Source: AA29 sp041481445
Lineage (GTDB): Bacteria > Acidobacteriota > Vicinamibacteria > Fen-336
DNA: 15,135 nt
Assembly (NCBI GenBank): GCA_041481445.1
Contig: JBGPBV010000160.1
Coordinates: forward strand, 1 to 15,135
Direction: 5' to 3'
The translations under genes and the position numbers were made by a program. Numbering within the stretch: the stretch's first letter is position 1; each line of letters starts with the position of its first letter. Shown here one piece after another: positions 8,808-15,135 of the stretch. A model generated the notes under the pieces. It was given only the letters and a program-made list of their open reading frames with translations, was not told the origin of the DNA and ran no database searches.

Positions 8808-9757
8808 GGCGGCGCTGGCTCGGCCTGGCTCTCGTCCTCGCCGCGGGCGCCGGTCAGGCCGCGGAGACGCCGAGCGCCGTCGCCACGCCCTCGAAGACCG
8901 AGGTCGGCGTGGGCGAGGTGTTCTCCGTCGACGTGAAGGTCTCGGGGCCGCCCGGCACGAGCTGGACGTTTCCCGTCGACGCCGGAAACGACACCGTCGA
9001 GCTGAGGACGGCGCCCCCCGAGACCAGGCCCGGGGCCGCGCCGAGCCCTCTCGCTGCCGACAGGCATCGGTATCAGGCGGCGGCGTTCGCCCTCGGCGAC
9101 GTGGAGCTGCCGGCGATACCCGCGACCTACCGCCTGGCCGACGGCACGGCGGGCGAGACCTCCACGGCCGCGCTCAAGCTGCGCGTGGTGCCGGCCCTGC
9201 CGAAGGACCCGTCGCAGCAGCAGCTCGTCGACATCCGCGAGCCGCAGCCGCTGGCCGCGGGCCTGGCGTTCTGGATCGCGGTCGCGCTGCTCGTGCTCGT
9301 GATCGCCTCGCTGTCGGTGTGGCTCTGGCGGCGCCAAAGGCGGCCCCTCGCCGCGACCGCGGCCGCCGCTCCGGAGCGACCCCCCGACGCCGAGGCCCGC
9401 GAGGCGCTCGACCGGCTGGCCGGCTCGGGACTGCTCGCCCGCGGCGAGCTCCGCGCCTACTACATCGGCCTCGCCGAGATCGCCAAGCGCTACCTCGAGC
9501 GCCGGCTGGGCGCGCCGGTGCTGGAGATGACGTCCACCGAGACCGTGGCGTTCCTCCGGGATCACGCCCACGGCCAGGGGCTGGCCGCGCCGATGCGCGA
9601 CCTCGCCGCCGCCGCCGACCAGGTGAAGTTCGCGCGCGGCTCGGCCCAGGTCGCGGAGGCGGAGCGGCACCTGGCGGTGGCGCGGCAGATGATCGACGCG
9701 CTGGAGGCGCGGATGCGCCCACCGGAGCCGGCGGCGCCGGGAGCGAAGGTCGCGTGA
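8804..9757 (+). CDS. Membrane protein with BatD-like periplasmic domain and DUF4381-type cytoplasmic tail
   Basis: This 317-aa protein has a short signal sequence (residues 1-20, ending GQAAE) and a beta-rich periplasmic domain of BatD/oxygen-tolerance type (24-130; SKTEVGVGEVFSVDVKV). One transmembrane helix follows (about 152-175), then a cytoplasmic helical domain (195-300). That domain contains RAYYIGLAEIAKRYLERR and EMTSTETVAFL, typical of DUF4381-like regions found beside vWA operons. The GTG start shares 4 nt with the DUF58 stop and is preceded by GGGAGAAGCGGAG. Its own TGA overlaps the next GTG in the same way. It probably links periplasmic events to the cytoplasmic MoxR/vWA proteins; this is inference from topology and context. 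Confidence 0.85.
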
Positions 9758-10776
9758 GCCCGATCGAGGGATTCCGCTTCGCCGACCCCGCGTGGCTGTG
9801 GGCGGCCCTGCTCGGGCCCCTGGTCCTGGCCGCCGCGCTCCTGCGCGAGCGGCGCGGCCGCGCCATCGTGTTCCCCGGCCTGGCCCGCCTGGCCCGGGCG
9901 AAGGCGGGCTGGCGCACGCGCGTGCGCCATGCGCCCATCGCGCTGGCCGCGGCGGGGCTGGTGCTGGCCTCGGTCGCGCTGGCCCGGCCCCAGTGGGGCT
10001 CGGTCAAGCGCGACGTGACCACCAGCGGCGTCGACATCGTGGTGGCCCTCGACGTGTCGGGCTCGATGGCGGCCGAGGACTTCCAGCCGCGGAACCGCCT
10101 GGCCGTGGCCAAGCAGGTGGTGGCCGACTTCATCCAGCGCCGCACCAGCGACCGCGTGGGCCTCGTGATCTTCGCCGGCCAGAGCCTCACCAAGGCGCCG
10201 CCCACGACCGACAGCGCGCTCCTGCTGCGCCAGCTCGACGACGTGCGCCTGGAGACGCTGCCCGACGGCACCGCCATCGGGTCGGGGCTGGCCACCTCCT
10301 TGACTCGGCTGCGCCGGTCCAAGGCCAGGAGCCGGGTGGTGGTGCTCGTCACCGACGGCGCCAACAACGCGGGCGAGATCGACCCCGCCACCGCCGCCGA
10401 CGTGGCCAAGGCCATGGAGGTCCGCGTCTACACGATCTGCGTCGGCCGCGGCGGCCGCGTTCCGATGCCGGTGCCGGTGCAGGATCCCTTGACCGGCCGC
10501 ATCGTCAAGCAGACGGCGATGGTGGAGGTGCAGATCGACGAGGCCCTGCTGCAGCGCATGGCCGACCGCACCGGCGGCGAGTTCTTCCGCGCCACCGACG
10601 CCGGCTCGCTCAAGGCCATCTTCGATCGGATCGACCGGCTCGAGAAGTCCGAGATCAAGCTCACGGCGTACCAGCGCTACCGCGAGTTCTTCCCGCAGGT
10701 ATTGTCGGCCGCCCTCGGCGCGCTGGCCTCGGCGGGCCTGCTCTTCCTCGGCGGCCTTCGGGTCGCTCCGGTCTAG
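9754..10776 (+). CDS. batA: BatA-like vWA membrane protein
   Basis: This 340-aa protein is of normal BatA length. Two hydrophobic helices near the N-terminus (about 13-30 and 61-77) and one at the C-terminus (about 314-334) anchor it in the inner membrane. The vWA domain between them has a complete metal-binding site: DVSGS (100-104), T173 in DGTAIGSG and D201 in VTDGAN. The ALARPQWG motif just after helix two is typical of the family. The insert QDPLTGRIVKQTAMVEVQID is also family-like. GTG overlaps the previous stop by 4 nt, and the gap to the next gene is 5 nt. Bat proteins were first linked to aerotolerance; the molecular role is still unclear, but coupling to MoxR is expected. Confidence 0.93.
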   Translation: MSPIEGFRFADPAWLWAALLGPLVLAAALLRERRGRAIVFPGLARLARAKAGWRTRVRHAPIALAAAGLVLASVALARPQWGSVKRDVTTSGVDIVVALDVSGSMAAEDFQPRNRLAVAKQVVADFIQRRTSDRVGLVIFAGQSLTKAPPTTDSALLLRQLDDVRLETLPDGTAIGSGLATSLTRLRRSKARSRVVVLVTDGANNAGEIDPATAADVAKAMEVRVYTICVGRGGRVPMPVPVQDPLTGRIVKQTAMVEVQIDEALLQRMADRTGGEFFRATDAGSLKAIFDRIDRLEKSEIKLTAYQRYREFFPQVLSAALGALASAGLLFLGGLRVAPV

Positions 10777-10781
10777 GCACG

Positions 10782-12557
10782 ATGATCTTCGCGGAGACCG
10801 TCTGGCTGTGGGCGCTCCTGGCCCTGCCGCTCGTCGCCCTGGGCGAAGTGTGGGCCACGCGTCGTGACCGCGCGCGCACCGCCCGCCTGGTCGCCCGGCC
10901 GCTCTGGGGCAAGGTCGTGCGCACGCCAAGGGAGAGCTGGCGCTTCCTGCGCCTCGGCCTGGTGCTGGTGGGCGGGGCCGCCCTCGTCCTCGCCCTGGCG
11001 CGGCCGCAATGGGGCATCGTCCGCGAGAAGGTCGAGCGCGAGGGCATCGACGTCGTGCTCGTGCTCGACACGTCCGGATCGATGGCGACCGAGGACGTCC
11101 CTCCGAACCGCCTGCAGCTGGCCAAGACCGCGCTCGCCAACCTCATCCAGCGCCTCGACGGCAGCCGCTTCGCCCTCGTGGCCTTCGAGGGCGACGCCTA
11201 TACGCTGGTGCCGCTCACCCTCGACGCGGACGCGATCGGCCTGTTCCTCGAGACGATCGAGCCCGGCGCGGTCCCCTCGGCGGGAACCTCGCTCGGCGCC
11301 GGCCTGGCCAAGGGCCTGGCCGCCTTCGCGGACCAGGGCCGGCAGAACAAGGTCATGATCCTCGTCTCGGACGGCGAGGACCTCGAGGGCGAGGTGGACG
11401 AGGCCGTCCGGCGCGCGAAGGAGGCGGGCGTGGTCGTGCACACGGTCGGCGTCGGATCGGCCAGCGGCCAGCCGGTTCCCGACTTCGACCGCAACGGCGA
11501 CCGGAAGGGGTACAAGAAGAACGAGGACGGCTCGGTCGTGGTCTCGCGGCTGCATCCGGAGACGCTGGAGGCGATCGCGCGCGGCACCGGCGGGCGCTCG
11601 TTCCTCCTGACGCCGGCGGACTTGAGCCTGTCGTCGCTCGCCTCCACGCTCGAGGGCATGGAGCAGAAGACCCTCGCCCGCGAGTACTCCTATCGCAAGA
11701 AGGAGCGCTTCCAGATCCCGCTGGCCGTGGCCGTGGCCAGCCTGGGGCTGGCCCTGCTGCCGCCGCCGCCGGCCGGCCGGCGGCGAGCGGGCGCTCTCGG
11801 GCGGGCGGCCGCCCTCCTGGCCCTGGCCCTCGTGCTGCCGGCCACGGCGCGCGCGGAGTCGGCGCGCGTGACGGACGAGGTGCTCCTGCGGCCGACGCGG
11901 CTGACCGCCGAAGGACGAAAGCAGTACCGCGAGGGCGACGCCCCGAAGGCGCTGGACGCCTTCACCAGGGCCGCCGCGTCGCGGCCCGCCGATCCCCGCG
12001 CCCAGTTCAACCTGGCGGACGCCTTCTACAAGACCGGGAAGTTCGACGAGGCGCAGTCGCGCTACGAGGCCCTCGCCTCGGATGCCCGCTCGCCGCTGGC
12101 CCCCGCTGCGCGCTTCAACCTCGGCAACACGCTCTTCCAGAAGAAGGACTACGGCGGCGCCGTCCGCGCCTACCGCGACGCGCTGCGTCTGGCTCCTGGA
12201 GAGGCCGACACCCGCCACAACCTGGAGATGGCGCTCCGAGCGCAGCAGCAACAACAACAACAGCAGCAGCAGCAACAGAAGCAGAACGACAAGGACCAGA
12301 AGAAGCCGCCACAACAGGACCAGAAACAGGACTCGCCGCCGGATCCGAGGAAGCAGGGGTCCAAGCCGCAAGGCGGCGAGCCGCAACGGCCGAAGACCGA
12401 GGAGGAGAAGGAGAAGGAACGCTTCCAGAAGGAGACGGGGATGCCGAAGGAGCGGGCCATGCAGCTCCTCGACGCGCTCCAGCAGAACGAGAAGGCCCAG
12501 CAGAGGAAACAGCAGGCCGCGCGCCAGAAGCCGGCCCCCCACGGGAAGGACTGGTGA
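10782..12557 (+). CDS. batB: BatB-BatC fusion: vWA membrane protein joined to TPR domain and charged Gln-rich tail
   Basis: One unbroken 591-aa frame covers what are often two genes. Residues 1-325 are BatB: helices at about 5-20 and 56-74, ALARPQWG (71-78), a vWA domain with intact MIDAS (DTSGS 96-100, T169, D197 in SDGED), and a C-terminal helix (about 312-326). Residues 340-357 are a further hydrophobic segment ending ATARAES, resembling the leader of a separate BatC. Residues 377-485 are TPR-like repeats (GRKQYREGDAPKALDAF, AQFNLADAFYKTGKFDEAQ, ARFNLGNTLFQKKDYGGAV). Then come 12 consecutive Gln (488-499) and a disordered Lys/Glu/Gln-rich tail ending MQLLDALQQNEKAQQ, which is typical of BatC. 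No stop or start separates the halves. An EF-hand-like DFDRNGD occurs at 234-240. Its TGA overlaps the batD GTG. Confidence 0.92.
   Translation: MIFAETVWLWALLALPLVALGEVWATRRDRARTARLVARPLWGKVVRTPRESWRFLRLGLVLVGGAALVLALARPQWGIVREKVEREGIDVVLVLDTSGSMATEDVPPNRLQLAKTALANLIQRLDGSRFALVAFEGDAYTLVPLTLDADAIGLFLETIEPGAVPSAGTSLGAGLAKGLAAFADQGRQNKVMILVSDGEDLEGEVDEAVRRAKEAGVVVHTVGVGSASGQPVPDFDRNGDRKGYKKNEDGSVVVSRLHPETLEAIARGTGGRSFLLTPADLSLSSLASTLEGMEQKTLAREYSYRKKERFQIPLAVAVASLGLALLPPPPAGRRRAGALGRAAALLALALVLPATARAESARVTDEVLLRPTRLTAEGRKQYREGDAPKALDAFTRAAASRPADPRAQFNLADAFYKTGKFDEAQSRYEALASDARSPLAPAARFNLGNTLFQKKDYGGAVRAYRDALRLAPGEADTRHNLEMALRAQQQQQQQQQQQQKQNDKDQKKPPQQDQKQDSPPDPRKQGSKPQGGEPQRPKTEEEKEKERFQKETGMPKERAMQLLDALQQNEKAQQRKQQAARQKPAPHGKDW
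12243..12278 (+). repeat. CAG/CAA tract encoding 12 glutamines
   Basis: Twelve glutamine codons in a row (seven CAG and five CAA, mixed) link the TPR domain to the charged tail of the BatB-BatC protein. Mixed codons argue against simple replication slippage and for selection of the amino acid, though length variation between strains is plausible. Confidence 0.9.
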
Positions 12558-14281
12558 GCGGCCGCCAGAGCCGGACCTGGCTGGGCGTCGCCGCCCTCGT
12601 GGCCGCGGCCGCTCTCGCCCGCGCCGACGACGCGGCGGTGCGCGCGGAGGTGGACGTCACCCGGGTCGGCGTCGAGGACCAGGTGCAGCTCACGATCACG
12701 GTCGAGGGCCGCTCGGCGGAGCTGGCCGAGGACATCGCCCTTCCGCCCTTCAAGAACCTGCGCCTCGCCGGCGGTCCCTCGGTCTCGCAGCAGGTCTCGT
12801 TCGTCAACGGCGCGATGTCGCAATCGCGGTCGTACACGTACGTCCTGCAGCCGACCACCCCCGGCAAGACCGAGATCGGGCCCGTGCAGGTGAAGCTGAC
12901 GAGCGGGGTCAAGACGACGGCGCCGATCGCCATCGAGGTCGTGCCGGGCAGCCTCGGATCGCGGGCGCGGGCGCGCAGCCCCATCGACGACCCGTTCGAG
13001 TCGTTGTTCGGGCGCCGGCGGCCGCGCGTCGAGCCCAAGCTCAAGCTCGTGGCCACCGCCAGCCGGCCGCGCCTGCACGTCGGCGAGCCCGTGCTCGTCA
13101 CCTTCTTCCTGTACACGCAGACCTCCGTGAGCGGCATCCAGCTCGCGGAGGCGCCGCAGTTCGCGGGCTTCTGGGCCGAGGACGTGGACCCGCCCGGGAG
13201 CAACCCCACCGGCGAGCGCGTCCCCTTCGAGGGCGAGAGCTACGTGCGCTTCCCCATCCTGCGCAAGGTGCTCTTCCCGGCCAAGGCGGGCCGGCTGACC
13301 ATCCCGCCCGTGCGGTTCCGGATCGGCCTCGCCCAGACGTTCTTCGACGCCGGCCCGCAGACGGCGGAGCGCGCAACCGAGCCCCTGACCATAGACGCCG
13401 AAGCGCTGCCCGAGGCGCCGGGCTTCGCGGGCGCGGTCGGAGAGTTCGACGTCAAGGCCAGCCTCGACCGCGACACCGTGGCCCTGGGCGAGGCGGCCAC
13501 CCTGCGCTTCACCGTGAAGGGCAGCGGGAACCTCAAGTGGGTGGACCGCGCGCCGGAGCTGAGCCTGTCCGGGGCCAAGGTCTATCCGCCGCAGACCAAG
13601 AGCGATCTCAAGATCGGGCCCGAAGGCGTGACGGGCTCCAAGTCGTGGGAGTTCGTGGTGGTGCCCGAGACGAGCGGCGCGCTCTCGATCCCTCCGCTCG
13701 CGTTCGAGTACTTCGCTCCCTCCACGGGCGCGATCAAGCGCACGCAGACGGCGCCGCTGACGCTCAAGGTCCAGGGCGGCGTGGCCACGGCGGCGGGGGC
13801 GGCGCCGGCCCCGGCGGTGACGACTTCCCGTCCGTCCGGACTCGCCCTCCGCAGCGACGTCGACCCGCCCGCCCGCCTGCTGCCGGCGGTGGGGGCGCGG
13901 CCCGTGCTCGTGACGCTCGGCCTGCTCGTGGCGCTCCACGGCGTGATCGGCGGGGCCTCTTGGCTGGCGGACCGCCGGCGTCTGGCCGCGGGGCGGCCCG
14001 CGGCGCGGAAAGACGTCCGGGGAGCGCTCGGCGACCTGGAGCGCGTGCGGCGCGGCCAGCTTCGCAAGGAAGAGGCGGCCGCGCTCATCGAGCGCACGCT
14101 CCACGGCGTCTTCGGCGCGGTCGAGGACGCCTCGGCGCCGGCCAGCGATCGTGAGAAGGCCATCCGCGACGTGCTCCAGCAGGTGCAGTTCATCCGCTAC
14201 GCGCCGCAGCTCGGGGACTACTCGGAAGCGATCCGCGACGTCGCGCAGCGGGCGGCGGACGTGGTGCGGAAGTGGTCATGA
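12554..14281 (+). CDS. batD: BatD-like periplasmic/membrane protein
   Basis: This 575-aa protein matches BatD (oxygen tolerance family) in length and layout. Residues 1-24 are a signal peptide (WLGVAALVAAAALARADD). Repeated beta-sandwich domains fill about 28-405: first domain RAEVDVTRVGVEDQVQLTI, the marker LPPFKNLRLAGGPSVSQQ and NGAMSQSRSYTYVLQP, a second domain from about 160 and a third from about 296. A transmembrane helix follows (about 448-468), then a roughly 105-residue helical cytoplasmic tail. The GTG start shares 4 nt with the BatBC stop and follows GGGAAGGA. Its end overlaps the batE ATG by 4 nt. It is presumed to display periplasmic domains that interact with other Bat proteins. 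The cytoplasmic tail is longer than in minimal BatD and may contact MoxR or vWA partners; that is inference. Confidence 0.92.
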   Translation: MSGRQSRTWLGVAALVAAAALARADDAAVRAEVDVTRVGVEDQVQLTITVEGRSAELAEDIALPPFKNLRLAGGPSVSQQVSFVNGAMSQSRSYTYVLQPTTPGKTEIGPVQVKLTSGVKTTAPIAIEVVPGSLGSRARARSPIDDPFESLFGRRRPRVEPKLKLVATASRPRLHVGEPVLVTFFLYTQTSVSGIQLAEAPQFAGFWAEDVDPPGSNPTGERVPFEGESYVRFPILRKVLFPAKAGRLTIPPVRFRIGLAQTFFDAGPQTAERATEPLTIDAEALPEAPGFAGAVGEFDVKASLDRDTVALGEAATLRFTVKGSGNLKWVDRAPELSLSGAKVYPPQTKSDLKIGPEGVTGSKSWEFVVVPETSGALSIPPLAFEYFAPSTGAIKRTQTAPLTLKVQGGVATAAGAAPAPAVTTSRPSGLALRSDVDPPARLLPAVGARPVLVTLGLLVALHGVIGGASWLADRRRLAAGRPAARKDVRGALGDLERVRRGQLRKEEAAALIERTLHGVFGAVEDASAPASDREKAIRDVLQQVQFIRYAPQLGDYSEAIRDVAQRAADVVRKWS

Positions 14282-15039
14282 CGCGCGCCGTCCGCGCGGT
14301 GGCCGGAGCCGTCCTGGTGGCGGCGCTGGGCGCACCCGCAGGGGCCCAGACGCCGGCCGAGCGTTTCCGCGCCGCCGGCGAGCTGCTGCGCGCGGGCGAC
14401 GCGCCGAAGGCCATCGCGATCTACCGCGAGCTGTCCGGTGCCGGTGTCGAGAGCGCCTCCCTCTACTGGAACTGGGGACAGGCGGCGTCCGCGCGGGGTG
14501 AGACGGGCGAGGCGCTGTGGGCCGTGCTGCGCGCGCGAGAGATCGACCCGGGGGACCGGGCCCTGCCGCGCGAGATCCAGCGGCTGCGCGAGGCGGCCAA
14601 CCTCGACCCGGCGGAGATCGCGCCGGAGCCGCTCTCCGCGCTCGCGCGGGCGAGCCGTCGCTTCCAGCTCGGCTGGCTGGTGATCGCGCTGGGGCTCGTG
14701 TCCCTGGCCGCGCACGCGGCGGCGCGGCATCTCCCCGCGCACCGCTGGCCGGCGCCGACGGCCTGGGCCGCCCTGGCCCTCGCGTTCCTCCTGGGCCTGG
14801 TTCCGCTGTCCGGATCCCTCGCCCGCCCGAGCGCGGTCGTCGTGCGCAGGGGCGCGCCGCTGCTCGATTCCGCCTCCGCGACTGCCCATGCGATCGGCTC
14901 CCTTCGCCAGGCGGAGGTGGTGCCGCTGCTGGAGACCAGCGCCGACTACCTGCGCGTCGAGGACTCGTCCGGCGCGCGCGGCTGGGCGCATCGTGACGAC
15001 GTCTGGCCGCTGGAGCCAGGATCGACCGGTACCCCATGA
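14278..15039 (+). CDS. batE: BatE-like TPR protein with two membrane helices and SH3-like C-terminus
   Basis: This 253-aa protein begins with a signal peptide (residues 1-23, ending GAPAGAQ). Next is a TPR-like helical region (about 27-110; RAAGELLRAGDAPKAIAIYR, ESASLYWNWGQAASARGE). Two hydrophobic helices follow (about 131-148 and 161-180), then a bacterial SH3-like domain (about 185-245; AVVVRRGAPLLDS, EVVPLLETSADYLRVED, GARGWAHRDDVWPL). This order is typical of BatE. ATG 14278 overlaps the batD TGA by 4 nt, so it is the last coupled gene of the run. SH3-like domains often bind peptides or cell-wall material; here that is only a possibility. Confidence 0.9.
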   Translation: MTRAVRAVAGAVLVAALGAPAGAQTPAERFRAAGELLRAGDAPKAIAIYRELSGAGVESASLYWNWGQAASARGETGEALWAVLRAREIDPGDRALPREIQRLREAANLDPAEIAPEPLSALARASRRFQLGWLVIALGLVSLAAHAAARHLPAHRWPAPTAWAALALAFLLGLVPLSGSLARPSAVVVRRGAPLLDSASATAHAIGSLRQAEVVPLLETSADYLRVEDSSGARGWAHRDDVWPLEPGSTGTP

Positions 15040-15063
15040 CGGCGGGGCCCGCACGTCCAATCG

Positions 15064-15079
15064 GCTGACCGCGGTCAGC
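15064..15079. repeat. 16-bp perfect palindrome between batE and a convergent frame
   Basis: GCTGACCGCGGTCAGC is fully self-complementary with no loop. It lies 24 bp after the batE stop and covers the likely stop codon of a gene on the other strand. It could be a protein-binding site or part of a shared terminator. No T-run is present. Confidence 0.4.
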
Positions 15080-15135
15080 GCATCGGGGCGGGGCCGCCCG
15101 CCACCGCGTCCAGCCGGTGCTGCAGCGCGCGCAGC
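15075..15135 (-). CDS. Possible C-terminal end of a convergent gene (truncated by window edge)
   Basis: Reading leftwards from the window edge, one minus frame gives 19 residues, LRALQHRLDAVAGGPAPMR, then TGA (complement of 15075-15077). The heptad-like LRALQHRLDAV looks like the last helix of a real protein, and a convergent neighbour fits the end of the bat operon. The piece is too short to name or to be sure of. Confidence 0.3.
   Translation of the reverse strand, partial: LRALQHRLDAVAGGPAPMR

Noticed and set aside
11755..11870. Possible frameshift joining batB and batC artificially
   Set aside because: The frame is continuous, with consistent third-position GC and sensible residues on both sides; no slip-prone homopolymer is needed to explain it. 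Only resequencing could settle it fully.
12170..14104. Long minus-strand open frames under batD, batBC and batA (up to 644 codons)
   Set aside because: They are Arg/Gly/His-rich antisense shadows created by strong third-position GC in the plus-strand genes. They have no recognisable motifs and lie under well-supported coding regions.
15036..15068. ATG overlapping the batE stop, suggesting another coupled gene
   Set aside because: The frame closes after 10 codons with no sign of a continuing gene.

Overview
The window is GC-rich (about 70% by eye over most of it, lower in the middle). It looks like a soil or sediment bacterium, perhaps a high-GC acidobacterium. That guess rests on an ADOP/MacB-type permease remnant, a large secreted Ig-domain protein of a kind common there, and a full MoxR-Bat operon. 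None of these is decisive, and there is no rRNA or other phylogenetic marker.

Layout. (1) 1-232 (+) is the tail of a beta-rich hypothetical protein. (2) 301-3618 (-) is a 1105-aa secreted multidomain protein whose C-terminus carries two copies of one four-cysteine module separated by an Ig-like domain. (3) 3875 to about 4648 (-) is the 3' remnant of an FtsX/MacB-type ABC transporter permease whose 5' half is missing. (4) 4710-6197 (+) encodes a short RHS-core protein with its own signal peptide and a variable C-terminal domain carrying a PD-(D/E)xK-like nuclease motif. It overlaps 6185-6766 (+), a translationally coupled gene in the position of an immunity gene. This pair has visibly lower GC than its surroundings and abuts the broken permease, so it looks like an acquired toxin-immunity cassette. 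(5) 6931-15039 (+) is a tightly packed operon: moxR, a DUF58 vWA-like gene, a BatD-like/DUF4381-type membrane protein, batA, a batB-batC fusion, batD and batE. Gaps are 11 nt or less and most junctions are 4-nt start/stop overlaps. (6) 15075-15135 (-) may be the last 19 codons of a convergent gene.

Working model. MoxR is an AAA+ ATPase expected to act with the metal-binding vWA proteins (DUF58, BatA, BatB) at the inner membrane, with the TPR parts of BatC/BatE and the periplasmic domains of BatD supplying protein-protein contacts. Such systems are linked to envelope stress tolerance or maturation of envelope complexes, but the exact substrate is unknown. The RHS pair is independent and most likely serves inter-bacterial competition. 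No rRNA, tRNA, CRISPR array or intact insertion sequence was seen, and there is no gene-free stretch longer than 300 bases.
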